Below, piece after piece: positions 51,067 to 61,653 of a stretch of 64,000 nt of DNA (the stretch's first letter is position 1; the number at the start of each line of letters is the position of its first letter). The notes beneath the pieces are model-generated. The model was not told the origin of the DNA. It was given only the letters and a program-made list of their open reading frames with translations, and did not search any database. The stretch covers positions 1 to 64,000 of the forward strand of contig NW_026516270.1 in the NCBI RefSeq assembly GCF_025602895.1, given 5' to 3'. The translations under genes and the position numbers were made by a program. Source of the stretch: Polychytrium aggregatum (lineage: Eukaryota; Chytridiomycota; Chytridiomycetes; Polychytriales).

Positions 51067-51645
51067 ACATGCGATGCAGCACACCAGAGTGGTTGATGGC
51101 AAATGCCACCGAGACAGACTTGTGCTTCATGTGATTGCGCTGGCGAAGCGGAGCACCCTTCGGTGAGTATCCGTAGAGAGGGAAAATGGATCTCCTGATC
51201 CCTGTCTCGTCGACAAAAACGAGCCGTCGTGGGTCGATGGAGCGGACCTGGTCCCTGAACTGTGCCACTCGCTCATCCAGTCGCTTGGACTTGTAGAGGT
51301 GTGTTGCCCTCTTGTGTGAGAGACCTGCTCGGTGGATGGCAGTGTGGCAGAGTGAGAGTGATACTTTCCTCTGGAGGATGGACTCGAGCTTGCATCGCAA
51401 CACAGGACCAGTCTGGAACGGGTCCTGTTCAATCAGGGTGCGGATGACTGGACATGCCTGCTCGAAGAAAGTGGATCTGCGAGCTGGGACCCGGGATGGG
51501 TCATCCAGCTTGCATCCTCGGTGCCATCGATGGATGGTGCTCTTGGATACACTGAATATGGAGGCGACCTTACGCAGGCTATGGATGAGGGCGTAGCATC
51601 GCAATGCGGCGGTGCGAAAGTCGGATGTGTGGCGAATGGTCATGG
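51062..51645 (-). pseudogene. IS630/Tc1-like transposase, N-terminal ~194 residues
   Basis: Starts MTIRHTSDFRTAALRCYALI; helix-turn-helix (LRKVASIFSVSKSTIHRWHRG), linker, HxAGLSHK-type second HTH region, and the first catalytic Asp in LVFVDETGIRRSIFPLYGYS with PKGAPLRQRN. Stops at the deletion junction (HSGVLHRMY), so the second Asp and third acidic residue are missing. This is a different transposase family from the one at 38516-40366. Confidence 0.85.
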
Positions 51646-51689
51646 CCAGCGCGCGATCACATTGGGAAGCATAATATTGAATACACCCC

Positions 51690-51820
51690 GGCCGATCTCC
51701 TGTGGCGACGATCGACCGGCAAACCGACATCATGTTTCGCGAGACATTGATGTTGCACTTCGCAGTGTAGTGCATGCATTCGACCCTCAGGGCAGCGCCA
51801 TGTCGAGATGGTGTGGTCAA
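51690..51820 (-). pseudogene. Degenerate Fanzor tail (derivative 4)
   Basis: Minus strand reads VECMHYTAKCNINVSRNMMS, VCRSIVATGDRP: a decayed version of the zinc finger and RuvC-III motif (Asp replaced by Asn in NINVSRN). It directly precedes the transposase start of derivative 2. Confidence 0.6.
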
Positions 51821-51914
51821 GCGAGTTGCTCGCCATGTGTTCCGGGCGTGGTCGTCTCCGGTGACCGAAGGTGTATTCAGGATCCGAAATGGTGACGGCC
51901 CTGAGCCGATCGCC

Positions 51915-52007
51915 TTGATACCTTCCGAGTGACGACCGTGGGCCGCTCTCTGGTCTCCACAATCGCAAGGCAGCGATGCAAAAGCCTAGTGCGCGGTGGA
52001 TGGCCAT
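51915..52007 (-). mobile_element. Deletion derivative 3: transposase first 15 residues + Fanzor tail
   Basis: MAIHRALGFCIAALR (compare MTIRHTSDFRTAALR) joined directly to IVETRERPTVVTRK (compare IVETGERPAVFTRR). The same fusion logic as derivatives 1 and 2 with a larger deletion. Terminal repeats not found. Confidence 0.6.
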
Positions 52008-52054
52008 GGCCGCTGACGTTGTCGTCCATCGCAGGTGGCAGTCGACGATGGGGC

Positions 52055-52496
52055 TCAAGCCGGGGTGTCAGATGGCGAGAGACCCATTGCCAGCGCCTGG
52101 ATGCGCTCAAGACGAGTCTGGACGAGTTTCAGGGTCCCGTTGACGACGAACAGGCGCTTACGGGCGAGACTCAGCCGAGCCACGGCCGGTTCTAGCGCAG
52201 GCGGATTTGCATCAGAGAGAAAAAGCTGGAGTTCTGCGAGAAGCGAAACGAGCCGATGTGAATATGGCATGCACGACACCTTGCAAACATATCGACCATC
52301 CGAGATGTAGTGCCACACTGAACAGGCCATGCCTACCTGCCGTCAGTCGCTCAATATCCTGAACAAGCTCGCTCTGCGACCTTCGCAGCTGAAAGACACG
52401 CATATCCAGCTCGAGGAGCGATGGGACCAGAACGTCGACAAGGCTCTTGGACAGCGTCTGGGCGAGAGGCCCGCTTGGTGGTTGGACTGCCTCCAT
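52055..52496 (-). CDS. SNAPIN: SNAPIN-like BLOC-1 subunit (112 aa)
   Basis: Two exons, 52496-52337 and 52233-52055; intron 52336-52234 (103 nt, GTAGGC...GCAG, phase 1). The spliced 112-residue protein is a single helical Snapin/Pallidin domain (LSKSLVDVLVPSLLELDMRV, RRSQSELVQDIERLTAELQL, ARKRLFVVNGTLKLVQTRLE), colinear with human snapin. BLOC-1 works in endosome-lysosome traffic. The retained-intron reading ends in a different frame and loses the second helix. Shares a 366-bp divergent promoter with RQC2. Confidence 0.8.
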
Positions 52497-52862
52497 GGCA
52501 CAGCAAGGTAGGATGCAGAAGCAGGTGCCGGTGCCTGCCGAGACGATTCAGGTCGAGACGGGGGGGGGAGACGATGGATGGGCCAAGAAGAGGCTGGCCT
52601 GTTTGCCAGCAGACAAGCACCGAATGCAACCGGGGGGCCAGGCGGGGAAGCGCCCAGTGGGACAGCAAGACAGACTTTTTTTGCCGCCGCGGACACATCT
52701 CGGCCCTCGGCTCTCTGATCCGCATCTGCTCGCCAGGCTGCCGCCGATCTCCTCCAGCGCCGCCCGCTCAGCAAGTCTTCCAAGCCCGTTGCCGCTGCCC
52801 CAACACCGTCCACCTTCTATCCACATCCTCCACATCCGTCTCTGTCTGCGCCTCTGTCTCTC

Positions 52863-55800
52863 ATGAAGCAAGTCTTCTCCGCCCTGGACGTCGCCGCCTC
52901 CGTGGCTGATCTCAAGCTCAAGCTGATTGGCTTCCGGCTCCAGAACGGTATGGTCCCTCGGGCGAATGCCTCAAACACGCATTTGCTGCTGCCGACACCA
53001 TTAGCTCGCCATTTGGCCCCCAGATACCCATGGCGCTGACCCCTATTCTTGGCATGGCAGTCTATGATGTCAACCAGAAGCTCTATCTTTTCAAATTTGC
53101 CAAGCCCGATCACAAAGAACTGCTGCTGATCGAATCGGGCATCCGCATCCACACGACCCAGTTCTCGAGGGAAAAGTCGTCTGCTCCGTCGAGCTTTGTC
53201 ATGAAGCTCAGGAAGCATCTGCGCACCCGTCGCCTGTCCGACGTGTCGCAGCTCGGATTTGACCGAATCGTAGACATGCAGTTTGGCGATGGTGAATTCG
53301 GTAGGCTCCCGCATCCATGGTTCAGGAGATGATGTCCTGTGACGCTGAGGCTGGATAATGGCATCGTTTAAGCGGTGGTATCACGGACGCCGATGGCACC
53401 GATGGTGGCAGTGGTGCTGCGGACGTCATCAACACAACCGATACTGATGCCGAATCGAATCCCACACTCCCGTCTCTCTCCAAACCGGCTGTCTCCGGCC
53501 AACAGCCTACCACCTTATAGTCGAACTGTATGCATCTGGTAACATTCTTCTGACGGACCATGAGTATCGCATCATGACCCTGCTGCGTGTCGTCGAGCTC
53601 GATGGCACAGCTATACCCGGAAACAGGGCCGACGACGCCCGCTTTGCCGTCGGCGAAGTCTACCCGAACGTCTCCCGTCCATTCGAGCCCATGACTGAAC
53701 TTAAACTGCGTTTGGCGCTCGAAACGGCCGAGGCCAACGAAAACGCGGCCGCCCAGCTCGACCAGCCCGAGGACGCCCCGTCGCAGTCCGTCGAGAAGCA
53801 GGATAAGCAGGAGAAGGGCAAAAAGAAGGGAGGCAAGCAGCCGCCGCAGCAAACCAGTGCCAAGCATCAGACAAAGAAAAGACCTCAGATACTCACCCTC
53901 AAGCGGTTCCTTCGCGAGCATTTCTTGCAAATCTATGGCCCAGCGCTTGTGGAGCACGCCCTGGCAGAGTCGGGCCTGGATCCCAATCTCGCGGTCTTGA
54001 AAGACCTGGACACCGCGAGCGGGTCCGTCCAGCTCGACTCCTTGCTCGCTGCCCTTGTCAAGGCAGACGATGTTGTGCGCTCATGCAAGAACAGTCCGCA
54101 GAAAGGATGGATCATTTCCAAATCCCATGCAAAAGACGAGAGCAGAGATGATGCCGGGGAGTTCGTGACCTATGAGGAGGTATGTGCTGAGTACTTTTCT
54201 CGCTCCATCCGCAGCAGCATGGCTGTGTATACGGACAAGCTCTTGACCCCCAGCGGTATTGACGATGGAATGTCTGTCCCTCCTCATCAACGGCATGCAG
54301 TTCCATCCGGTGCTCTTCTCTCAGTTCAAAAATTCGCCGCACAAAGAGTTCCAGGGCTTCGATCACGCGGTGGACGAGTTCTTCTCAAAACTCGAAGCAC
54401 AGAAACTCGAGCTGCGCGCCCGACAGGCCGAGCAGGCGGCGGCCAAAAAACTGGCTTCCGTGAAGGCGAGCCACGAGAACCAGGTGCGCGGGTTCGAAGC
54501 TGCGCGGCAAAACAACGAAAAGACGGCGCTGGCAGTCGAGCTCAACCTGGAAAAGGTCGATGCGCTCGTCAACACCCTTCGCGGCTTCCTGGCCAGTGGA
54601 ATGGATTGGGTCGATCTTGCCGAGCTCATCAAGGAGGAGCAGAAGCGACAAAATGAGCTGGCGCTGATGGTACTGCAGCTCAAGTTGGATGTTGGCATGG
54701 TCACCATCGGCCTTCCAAACCCAGATCTGGCCGATACGTCGTCGGACGAAAGTGGAAGCTCTAGCGACGATCTGGATTCGGACGATGACGACTACGAGCT
54801 CCAACTCGCCGCCAAGAAAAAAGCTTACGAGCAGAAGCTAGCCCTGGTTAAGAAGCGGCGTGACGAATCGCTGATCAAGTTGGACGTGGACATTTACGCC
54901 TCGGCCTATGCCAACGCCTCGCGCTACTACGAAGCCAAAAAGCTCGCCATCGTCAAGCACACCAAGACGCTCCAGGTCGCTGAGAAGGCGTTCAAGTCGG
55001 CCGAGCGCAAAATTGCCATGGACCTCAAGAGCACCCAGCAGATTGTACCCTCGATCAGTAAAATTCGCAAGCCCCTTTGGTTCGAAAAGTTCCTGTGGTT
55101 CGTCAGCAGTGAAAACTACTTGGTTGTCGGCGGCCGCGACGCAACCCAGAACGAGATGCTTGTGAAGCGATATCTCCGGAAAGGAGATGTCTACATCCAC
55201 GCCGATCTTCATGGAGCCGCCTCTGTGATTGTGAAGAACACTGGCGCTGGGCCAGATGCCACCAACGCTGCCGGAAATGATGACTGTCCGATCCCGCCCA
55301 CGACGCTTTTGCAGGCCGGCACCATGTCCGTCTGCCAATCCAAGGCATGGGACGCCAAGATCGTCACCAGCGCCTGGTGGGTATATGACCACCAAGTCTC
55401 GAAAACCGCGCCCACAGGCGAATACCTAACCACGGGCAGCTTCATGATCCGTGGAAAGAAAAACTGGCTCCCGCCAATCCAGCTCGTCTATGGCTTTGGC
55501 ATTCTCTTCAAGGTCGATGAGAGCAGTGTTGGTCGACACTACTGGGAACGGCGGCCATGGGGACGTGGCCAAGACCCCGGGAACGCCCCATCTGCCAAGT
55601 CCTTGGATGGCGGAGAGCTGCCGTCAGCGACCGATGTCTCGCTTGGCCAAGAGGAGGATCGAGATGAGGATGTTGACGAGCAATCGGTGATGATTGGTGG
55701 AGGGCACGCCGTAGACCAAGATGCCCCCAATGACGACGCCGGAGACCTTGCCGACGAAACAGAGGATCCCCAAGACGAAACAACCGAGCTCGAGGCCGCT

Positions 55801-56961
55801 CAAGCGAACGATACCCTCGGGCAAGGCCAGCATACCGCACCTGATGCGGATGATGAAGCGAGCTCAGCCACCGGGACATTCCCGGTCGGCTTGGACAAGT
55901 ATAATCTTGCAGCTCTCGGCGAGAGTGCCTCAGATGACGCATCTACACAGCAGAGCGCAACGCAGTCCAAGCGATACCTGTCGGCCAAAGAGCGTCGCAA
56001 CGCCAAAAAGAAGCAAGCCCAAGGGATCGACGCCACCGATCCAGAAGACGTAGCGGATGCAACCAGTGCGAGAGTCCAGAGTAAGGCTCGCCAGGAAGCT
56101 CGTGCGACTCCGTTCGAATCCAAAGGAACATCACCGGCGTCCAAGACCCCGGTTCGCGGCAAGAAGGGGAAGGCGAAAAAGATCAAGGACAAATACAGGG
56201 ACCAGAGCGACGACGAGCGCGAACTGATGATGAAGCTGCTTGGATCCAAGGGCAAGGCGGGAACGGTAGAAGCCAAGGGCAGCCAAATCGCCAAAGCCCA
56301 GACAGCGTCCAAGGAAGGCGCGCGCAAGCAGGAACACGATCAAACCGAGCAATCTGCAGCATCCTCCCTAAACAAAGCTTCGACCGCTTCCCCAGATGGC
56401 GATGCCGACGCTGAAGACGAAAACGGAAATGAAATCGAAATCGAAATCGAAAATGAAAAGGATAACGAAACCGACGAAGAGCGCAACAGCGCCGATGGCA
56501 CCAACGCAGATGGCACCACCGCTGACCGCGACGATATCGACGAAGTCCGCCGCCTTTTGGAAGAAGAGAACGTGGCGCTGTTGGATGACGACCAGGCTTC
56601 CAATATGACGTTCCTTGACTCGCTCACCGGCCAGCCCCATCCGGACGACAATCTTCTCTACGCCATCCCGATGTGCGCTCCATGGGCCGCACTGCAAAAG
56701 TTCAAGTACAAGGTCAAGCTCCTACCGGGATCGCTCAAGAAAGGCAAGGCAGCCAAGGCAGCCATCACCTGCTTTATCGCCGCAGCAAATGAGGAGGCAA
56801 AGGGGCGCGACGATGCCGTCACTGCTGCCCTCAGCCGTGAAAAGGAATGGATCAAGGCCATCCCTGAGACGGAGTTGATGGCACAGATACTGGGCAAAGT
56901 CAAGGTGATGTCGACGGGTGCAGCGGACAACAAAAAGCAAGCCAAAGGAAAGAGAAAGTAG
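52863..56961 (+). CDS. RQC2: Rqc2/NEMF, ribosome quality control factor
   Basis: Four exons: 52863-52947, 53061-53300, 53506-54179, 54301-56961; 1219 aa; introns 113, 205 and 121 nt, all GT-AG. NFACT-N starts [11 protein letters not shown] (Asp9) and keeps the Asp-Arg pair [12 protein letters not shown] (residues 96-97) needed for CAT-tail synthesis in yeast Rqc2. Then a long coiled coil (about 345-470), NFACT-R ([20 protein letters not shown], about 590-720), an acidic/low-complexity linker, and NFACT-C ([20 protein letters not shown], about 1115-1205). Binds 60S subunits carrying stalled peptidyl-tRNA and recruits the Ltn1/Listerin ligase. Confidence 0.93.
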
Positions 56962-57493
56962 GCTTGAACAGATTGGTCGCTTCGGGCCGATCGTCGAGTA
57001 TACACGCCCGGCGCAGCAAGTTCAAGCTGCCAATCTTACGAACAGTCTCTGCGAATGAAACAAACGTTGCCAAACTTTGCTTGCAAACTGGCCATGGGAT
57101 TTGTTACAGCCCCAGCACACATCACAACACGCTTCTACTGGAGTGAGCAAACTGTGGGAGTATCGGTATCGGTATCGATATCGATTTTGGTCTTCATGGG
57201 CAATCAACAACGGAGGGTGTCAGGGCGATGCCCACATCGACAGCGGCAATGAGACGGCGCGTCTACGGGTGGCCTGCGTTTACTGTTGAGACGGACATGT
57301 ATTCAAGAACCGCGGAGCAGTAAATGCAAATCGGGGCGATAATTCTGGGATAGAGGAGTGCCCGTGCTTTGAGAGTTGGTTGAGGCTCAGCGTATCACAC
57401 ATTTACCGGTACCATGCGACCTACACACAGTATTCTCCTCCCCCCCCCCAGAGGCCGATGTGGTGCGCACATTCGTTAGCGCCCCTTGAGATG
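56962..57493. other. Intergenic region with TATCGG microsatellite
   Basis: Convergent 3' ends of RQC2 and the 771-aa gene. A short (TATCGG/TATCGA)n run lies at about 57159-57186 and a CCCCCCCCC run near 57440. No gene recognised. Confidence 0.5.
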
Positions 57494-59935
57494 CTATACA
57501 CTGATCTTCTGACTTTCTGAAGACTTTTCCATCGGTGCGGATTGGTAGTCCAAAACGTGCAGCTCCGTGGGCTTCTTAGGTATGGACTTGACAGACCGCT
57601 GTACACGGCGCTGCTGGTGAGGGAGGGTACTGTAGTTGCGCTTAGCGAAAGGAAGCCCGGGAATCCGATACGAAACGTCGCCGCCCTTCACTCCGGGGAC
57701 CACGAATGGGCGATCTGGCAGCGCGGCATGGGCACGATTCGGGGGGTATTCGTGAAGGTTCAGGGGCAGCTGGTGCGAAACCGGCAGGAGCGAGTGGCGG
57801 GGCTTCGATGGGGTCAGTGTCGAAGACCTCTTGGTGACGATAGCGAGCTCACCCGTGGCATGGCCCGCGGAGGCGACGGAGCGATTGGTACTGGATGGGC
57901 GGGTATTATTGCTGGAGGGGACTGGTGGGTAGCCCGAGCTGCTTTTAGGCTGAGCGCTGGGCTGACGGCGGCTGTATTCTTGCCAGTGGACGCTTCCAAG
58001 ATACCGATAAGTCTCGTGGCTAGGACGGGTGCCGCTGAACGAAGGAGCCAGCGGCTGCGACTCAGCGTTGGAGGAGAGTTTGGCGGTCTGTGTGTGAGTC
58101 GTGTGCTGTTTGAAAAACGACTTTGCTGGAATGGCGGTGGGGCCAAGGTAGATGGCCTCCAGAGCAAGCTCTCGCTGATTTCGAAGCTCTCGAACGAGGT
58201 GGTGCCGGCGTGCAGGCGTTTTTTGGATAGGAATGGACTCTCGAGTGATCGGAAGCGGGTGGGAGTACGGAGAAAAGTTGTCGTCAGGCGCGCGATGGGC
58301 GAACGCTGCCATCGAGTACTTGTTACGAAGCCAGATGGTCAAGGGTCTTGATTCCAGGCCAGGCAACAGTGGGCCGGGATGCAGAGGCAGCTTGGCTAGC
58401 GGATGCTGGGCAATATTGGTCTTGGTGCACAGGACAGCGTCCATTTCATCCCCAGACTCAAGCGTTGGTGTGCCGACTGGAGAGCGTCAGACGACAAGAA
58501 TGCCGTTACAACCGGAATTAAGGTCGGTATCGACAGAGAATCGCACTATCGCATCAGCAACAAGCCCGACGATGGTGGAGGGGGGGGGTAGCTCAAGCTA
58601 ACCCGGAATCAGCCGAGCGTGGTCAAGACCAGATCGCAACCCACCTTCCAAAGCAAAGCCTGTTTGTCGAAGGACTGTGAGTCGATGGCCTGCCCGCGAT
58701 TTTCGGGCATCATATTCCATGAGATGGAGGGCGTTGGAAGGGCACACCGCGGGCTTGGTAAAGGACACTGATGACGCCGATGCGGCCTTGCCTCCGCCCG
58801 TAGGAGACGCAGACGGAAGTAGATGAGAGTGGGATGTCTGGTCCCCGCCTCCATCAAGGATCCCGGTGGCACTTTTGTCCCCCGGAGTTGATGGATCCCT
58901 CTTGAGGCGAGTGACCGGTATCGGCAGCCAACTCGGCCTGCTCGTTGGTGCAGACTGCCCGGCCTGAGAGCCGCCATTGTTTAGCTTCCGAAGCGGTACC
59001 ATGGACGAAATGGGGATCGGAATCGAGCATACGCTTGGATCCCGGAATGATGGCCGCAGTGAAATGTCCTCCTCCGGCTGAGGAGTCTGAAACAGGGATG
59101 AGCTCCGCCTATCATAATCCCCGGGCTGCGAGTCGCTGGGGAGATCAGCGTTCATCGACGGTACAGGGGTATCGAGCTCGGCAGGTTGTCCAGTTGTGTC
59201 TGCTGAAGTGTCGGCCAACGCTGCGGTGGGTGGATCGTCATTTCCGCTATCTGCAACTTGAATATCATTCCATCCATATCGCTGCGGCGCATCTGTAGCT
59301 GGGATACCGCTGCCTTCATTGACCGAGGCGACTTGGTTGCCGGAACCCAGAGGCTCGGCAGCGAGAACCTCTACTGGTTTTAGTTCTGAGCTCAGATGAG
59401 GGTTTCCACTTATCGGGCTATCAACTGCGGTCAAAGTAACCTTGGCAGCTCCTTCGAGCTCACCATCGACAACTTCCCCCGAGTGCTCGGGATCGACTAC
59501 CTCCAGGTCCTCTGCGACAGGCTCGACTTGGTCGTCAACGACTTGGCTAATGCTCACGAATGATATTTCTTCTGAGCCCTCGACTGAAGACTCTCCTAAA
59601 TATCCCTTCTGTGCTGGCTGAGCTGACTGGGCTAATGCGGTGGTCGATAGCGCCTGCAATGGAGCGATGTCAGGCTGGGATGCAGTGGAGCGAACCTCAT
59701 CTGCAGACTTCCAGTGAGGCGCTGTGTGGGGCTCCCCCAGGAGCGCGGAGGCCTCGGCGTTCCCAGGGCCGTCGATGGTGCCGACCTCGGTTGGTGCAGA
59801 TTCTTCTAGCGGAGGATCTGAGGGCGCAAAATCGCCGGACCCCAACTCGTTTGGTATATACTCGACGGAAGCCTTCGGGGATGAATCGGGTGCGTCGATA
59901 TCGGTTTGTGACGAGTATGCTTGAGTCGTATCCAT
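57494..59935 (-). CDS. Unknown protein, 771 aa, largely disordered
   Basis: Model: exon 1 59935-58603, intron 58602-58477 (126 nt, GTTAGC...CCAG, phase 1), exon 2 58476-57494. The N-terminal half is acidic and Ser/Glu/Pro-rich; the C-terminal half is basic, with LVRELRNQRELALEAIYLG, ETYRYLGSVHWQEYSRRQ, SYRIPGLPFAKRNYSTLPHQ and a KKPTEL tail. I recognise no domain. The two halves could be separate genes (445 and 316 aa); joining them restores frame and removes a stop 3 nt past the donor. The donor GTTAGC is unusual. Exon 2 motifs hint at a microtubule or flagellar structural protein, but this is a guess. Confidence 0.55.
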
Positions 59936-60525
59936 CTAGGCGGCCATACAGCGACGATGCAGGCCGGGACGGTGGGAGGAGATCAAGGACTTCAATCGTA
60001 ATGCAATGCGATTCTATACGGCCACAGTGAATGACAGGGTGAGTTGCCCCAGGGCTTGCTGAGGCTGCGATCGAGCAAGTGCCGGGAGGACGCCCACGGC
60101 GGCTGCAATCGAGCCATGTCCAGCAGGGTCGCCAGAGTGGAAGCGCATCATACCCGGTCCTGGAGCCTCGGGGAGTGTGCGACCTTGCCAGGGCACTGCT
60201 CGGCGTAGCTGAACAATAGACGGAGCAGATTGATGAGGAAAGCGCCGGATTTTGCTCTCGCTGCGGGGTGCGGGGTGCGGGGTGCGAGGCAGTGCCAGAC
60301 AGCGAACTTTCCCACGGGCTGATGTCAGCATCGGCGGCTCGAGCCAGGGGCCGCGCTGGCTGCTTCTTGGCTCGAGCCGTCTGGAGCCCACACACACACA
60401 CGCATGCCTCTGCGAAAAAATTTTCTGGGCTCTGCGTTCTGTCAGATCAGCGACCCAGATCGATCTCGACCAGCGTCGGCCAGCATCGACCGGCCTCGAA
60501 CACCCCGACAAGCCCGCTCTCGGCC

Positions 60526-61095
60526 ATGCGCTTCGCCCTACTCCAGAACAGCCTGTCGCTGCTCCAGAACCGGCTGGCTCCTCAGATCCGCGAATCGGCA
60601 TCTCGATGGGCAAGCTACTCCACAGCCGCCTCGGAGCAATCCATCCGTCGGCCGGAGAGCCCAGCCCCCACCATCCCAGACACCCCTGGATCCGCCCTTG
60701 CGCAAGACCCGACCTCGGCCGATGCCTGGAACAGCCGCTACGTCGTCCACATTCTTGCCAACCGCAACAACACCATCGCCACCTTGGCCAAGCGCGACGA
60801 CGGAAAAGTCATCTGCATCGGTACGGCGGGACTTTGCGGGCTGCGAAAAGCTGCCCGAGGAACATCGGACGCCGGCTATCTGGCGGTTTTGAAAATGACC
60901 GAGTTGGCGGCCAAGAAGCTTGGCGAGGACGAGCTGAAGCGGGCCTCGTACCACCTCAAGCTGAAGATGTTTGGCCCGGGCCGAGAACAGGCCTTCCGCG
61001 CTTTGCAGAGTGTTGGCTGGAGAATCTCCCAAATCACGGATGTGACCCCGGTCCGTCACGGTGGAAGTCGTCCACCAAAGAAGCGGAACCTGTAA
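60526..61095 (+). CDS. MRPS11: Mitochondrial small-subunit ribosomal protein uS11m
   Basis: 189 aa from ATG 60526, chosen because it gives a mitochondrial presequence (MRFALLQNSLSLLQNRLA, Arg/Ser-rich, no acids). The uS11 core follows: VVHILANRNNTIATL, GLRKAARGTSDAGYLA, FGPGREQAFRALQS, ITDVTPVRHGGSRPPKKRNL, the last being the conserved uS11 terminus that lines the mRNA exit platform. Intronless. 590 bp from the divergent 771-aa gene. Confidence 0.92.
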   Translation: MRFALLQNSLSLLQNRLAPQIRESASRWASYSTAASEQSIRRPESPAPTIPDTPGSALAQDPTSADAWNSRYVVHILANRNNTIATLAKRDDGKVICIGTAGLCGLRKAARGTSDAGYLAVLKMTELAAKKLGEDELKRASYHLKLKMFGPGREQAFRALQSVGWRISQITDVTPVRHGGSRPPKKRNL

Positions 61096-61653
61096 TCAAT
61101 CATTGCTCCCTCCTCTCTACGACACAACCCTGCGCACTCTCCAAAACATTGTCTGCTGGGGTCGCCACTGCCGCGCTTGGTTTGGTGCAGCGGATGATGC
61201 AGCGGATGATGCAGCGGATGATGCAGTGGATGATGCAGCGTATTGCCCTACGATCACCGCAACGAAGCCTCTGGCACGGAGCAGCCCTCGACCACAATGC
61301 TCGATACGTGTGTAACCCATTCGCTTGCGCTGTTTTGTAATCTCACGCAATATACGATCGCCTGGGCTTTTGCATAACCAATGACGTGTATACCCAGCAT
61401 CGGGACAGTGGAGGTCGGCAAACGCATCACCTGCCACACAAAGTACACATGAAACAAGCAGAGTCGGTGCAGGGGAAGGAATATGACATCGTGTCCCGAA
61501 ACATGAACCTGTCTGTTGAAGATTCAAACAGCAACTATCATTGCCGACTGGAGTGCAGGAAACATCGACCTCGTGAGTCTGAGCGCTCATTGATTACTGG
61601 TACGAACAGCTGTCCAAGGACAACCTCCAGTGGTAAGCATAGGCCCCCGGATG
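61096..61653. other. Convergent intergenic region
   Basis: 3' flanks of uS11m and the CCDC34-like gene. Apart from the 12-bp repeat I see no feature. Confidence 0.5.
61188..61242. repeat. 12-bp tandem repeat GCAGCGGATGAT
   Basis: Four to five units just downstream of uS11m, one with GCAGTGGATGAT. Non-coding. Confidence 0.85.

Larger units (their letters stand above)
50616..51645 (-). mobile_element. Deletion derivative 2: IS630 transposase N-half + Fanzor C-third
   Basis: On the minus strand a transposase fragment (51062-51645) is followed at once by a Fanzor C-terminal fragment (50716-51066) and ~100 bp to TACACTTTATTCAG at 50616, which matches the terminal repeat of derivative 1. The junction sits at AAGGGCTATGC, a stretch also found inside the Fanzor fragment at 40763-41066. 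The outer 5' end is not recognisable. It lies between two host genes. Confidence 0.75.

Noticed and set aside
52421-52909. 162-codon plus-strand ORF over the SNAPIN-RQC2 promoter
   Set aside because: Antisense to SNAPIN exon 1 and out of frame with RQC2; no domain.
57542-58351. 269-codon plus-strand ORF
   Set aside because: Antisense to the 771-aa gene exon 2, with no recognisable features; minus-strand model has splice support.
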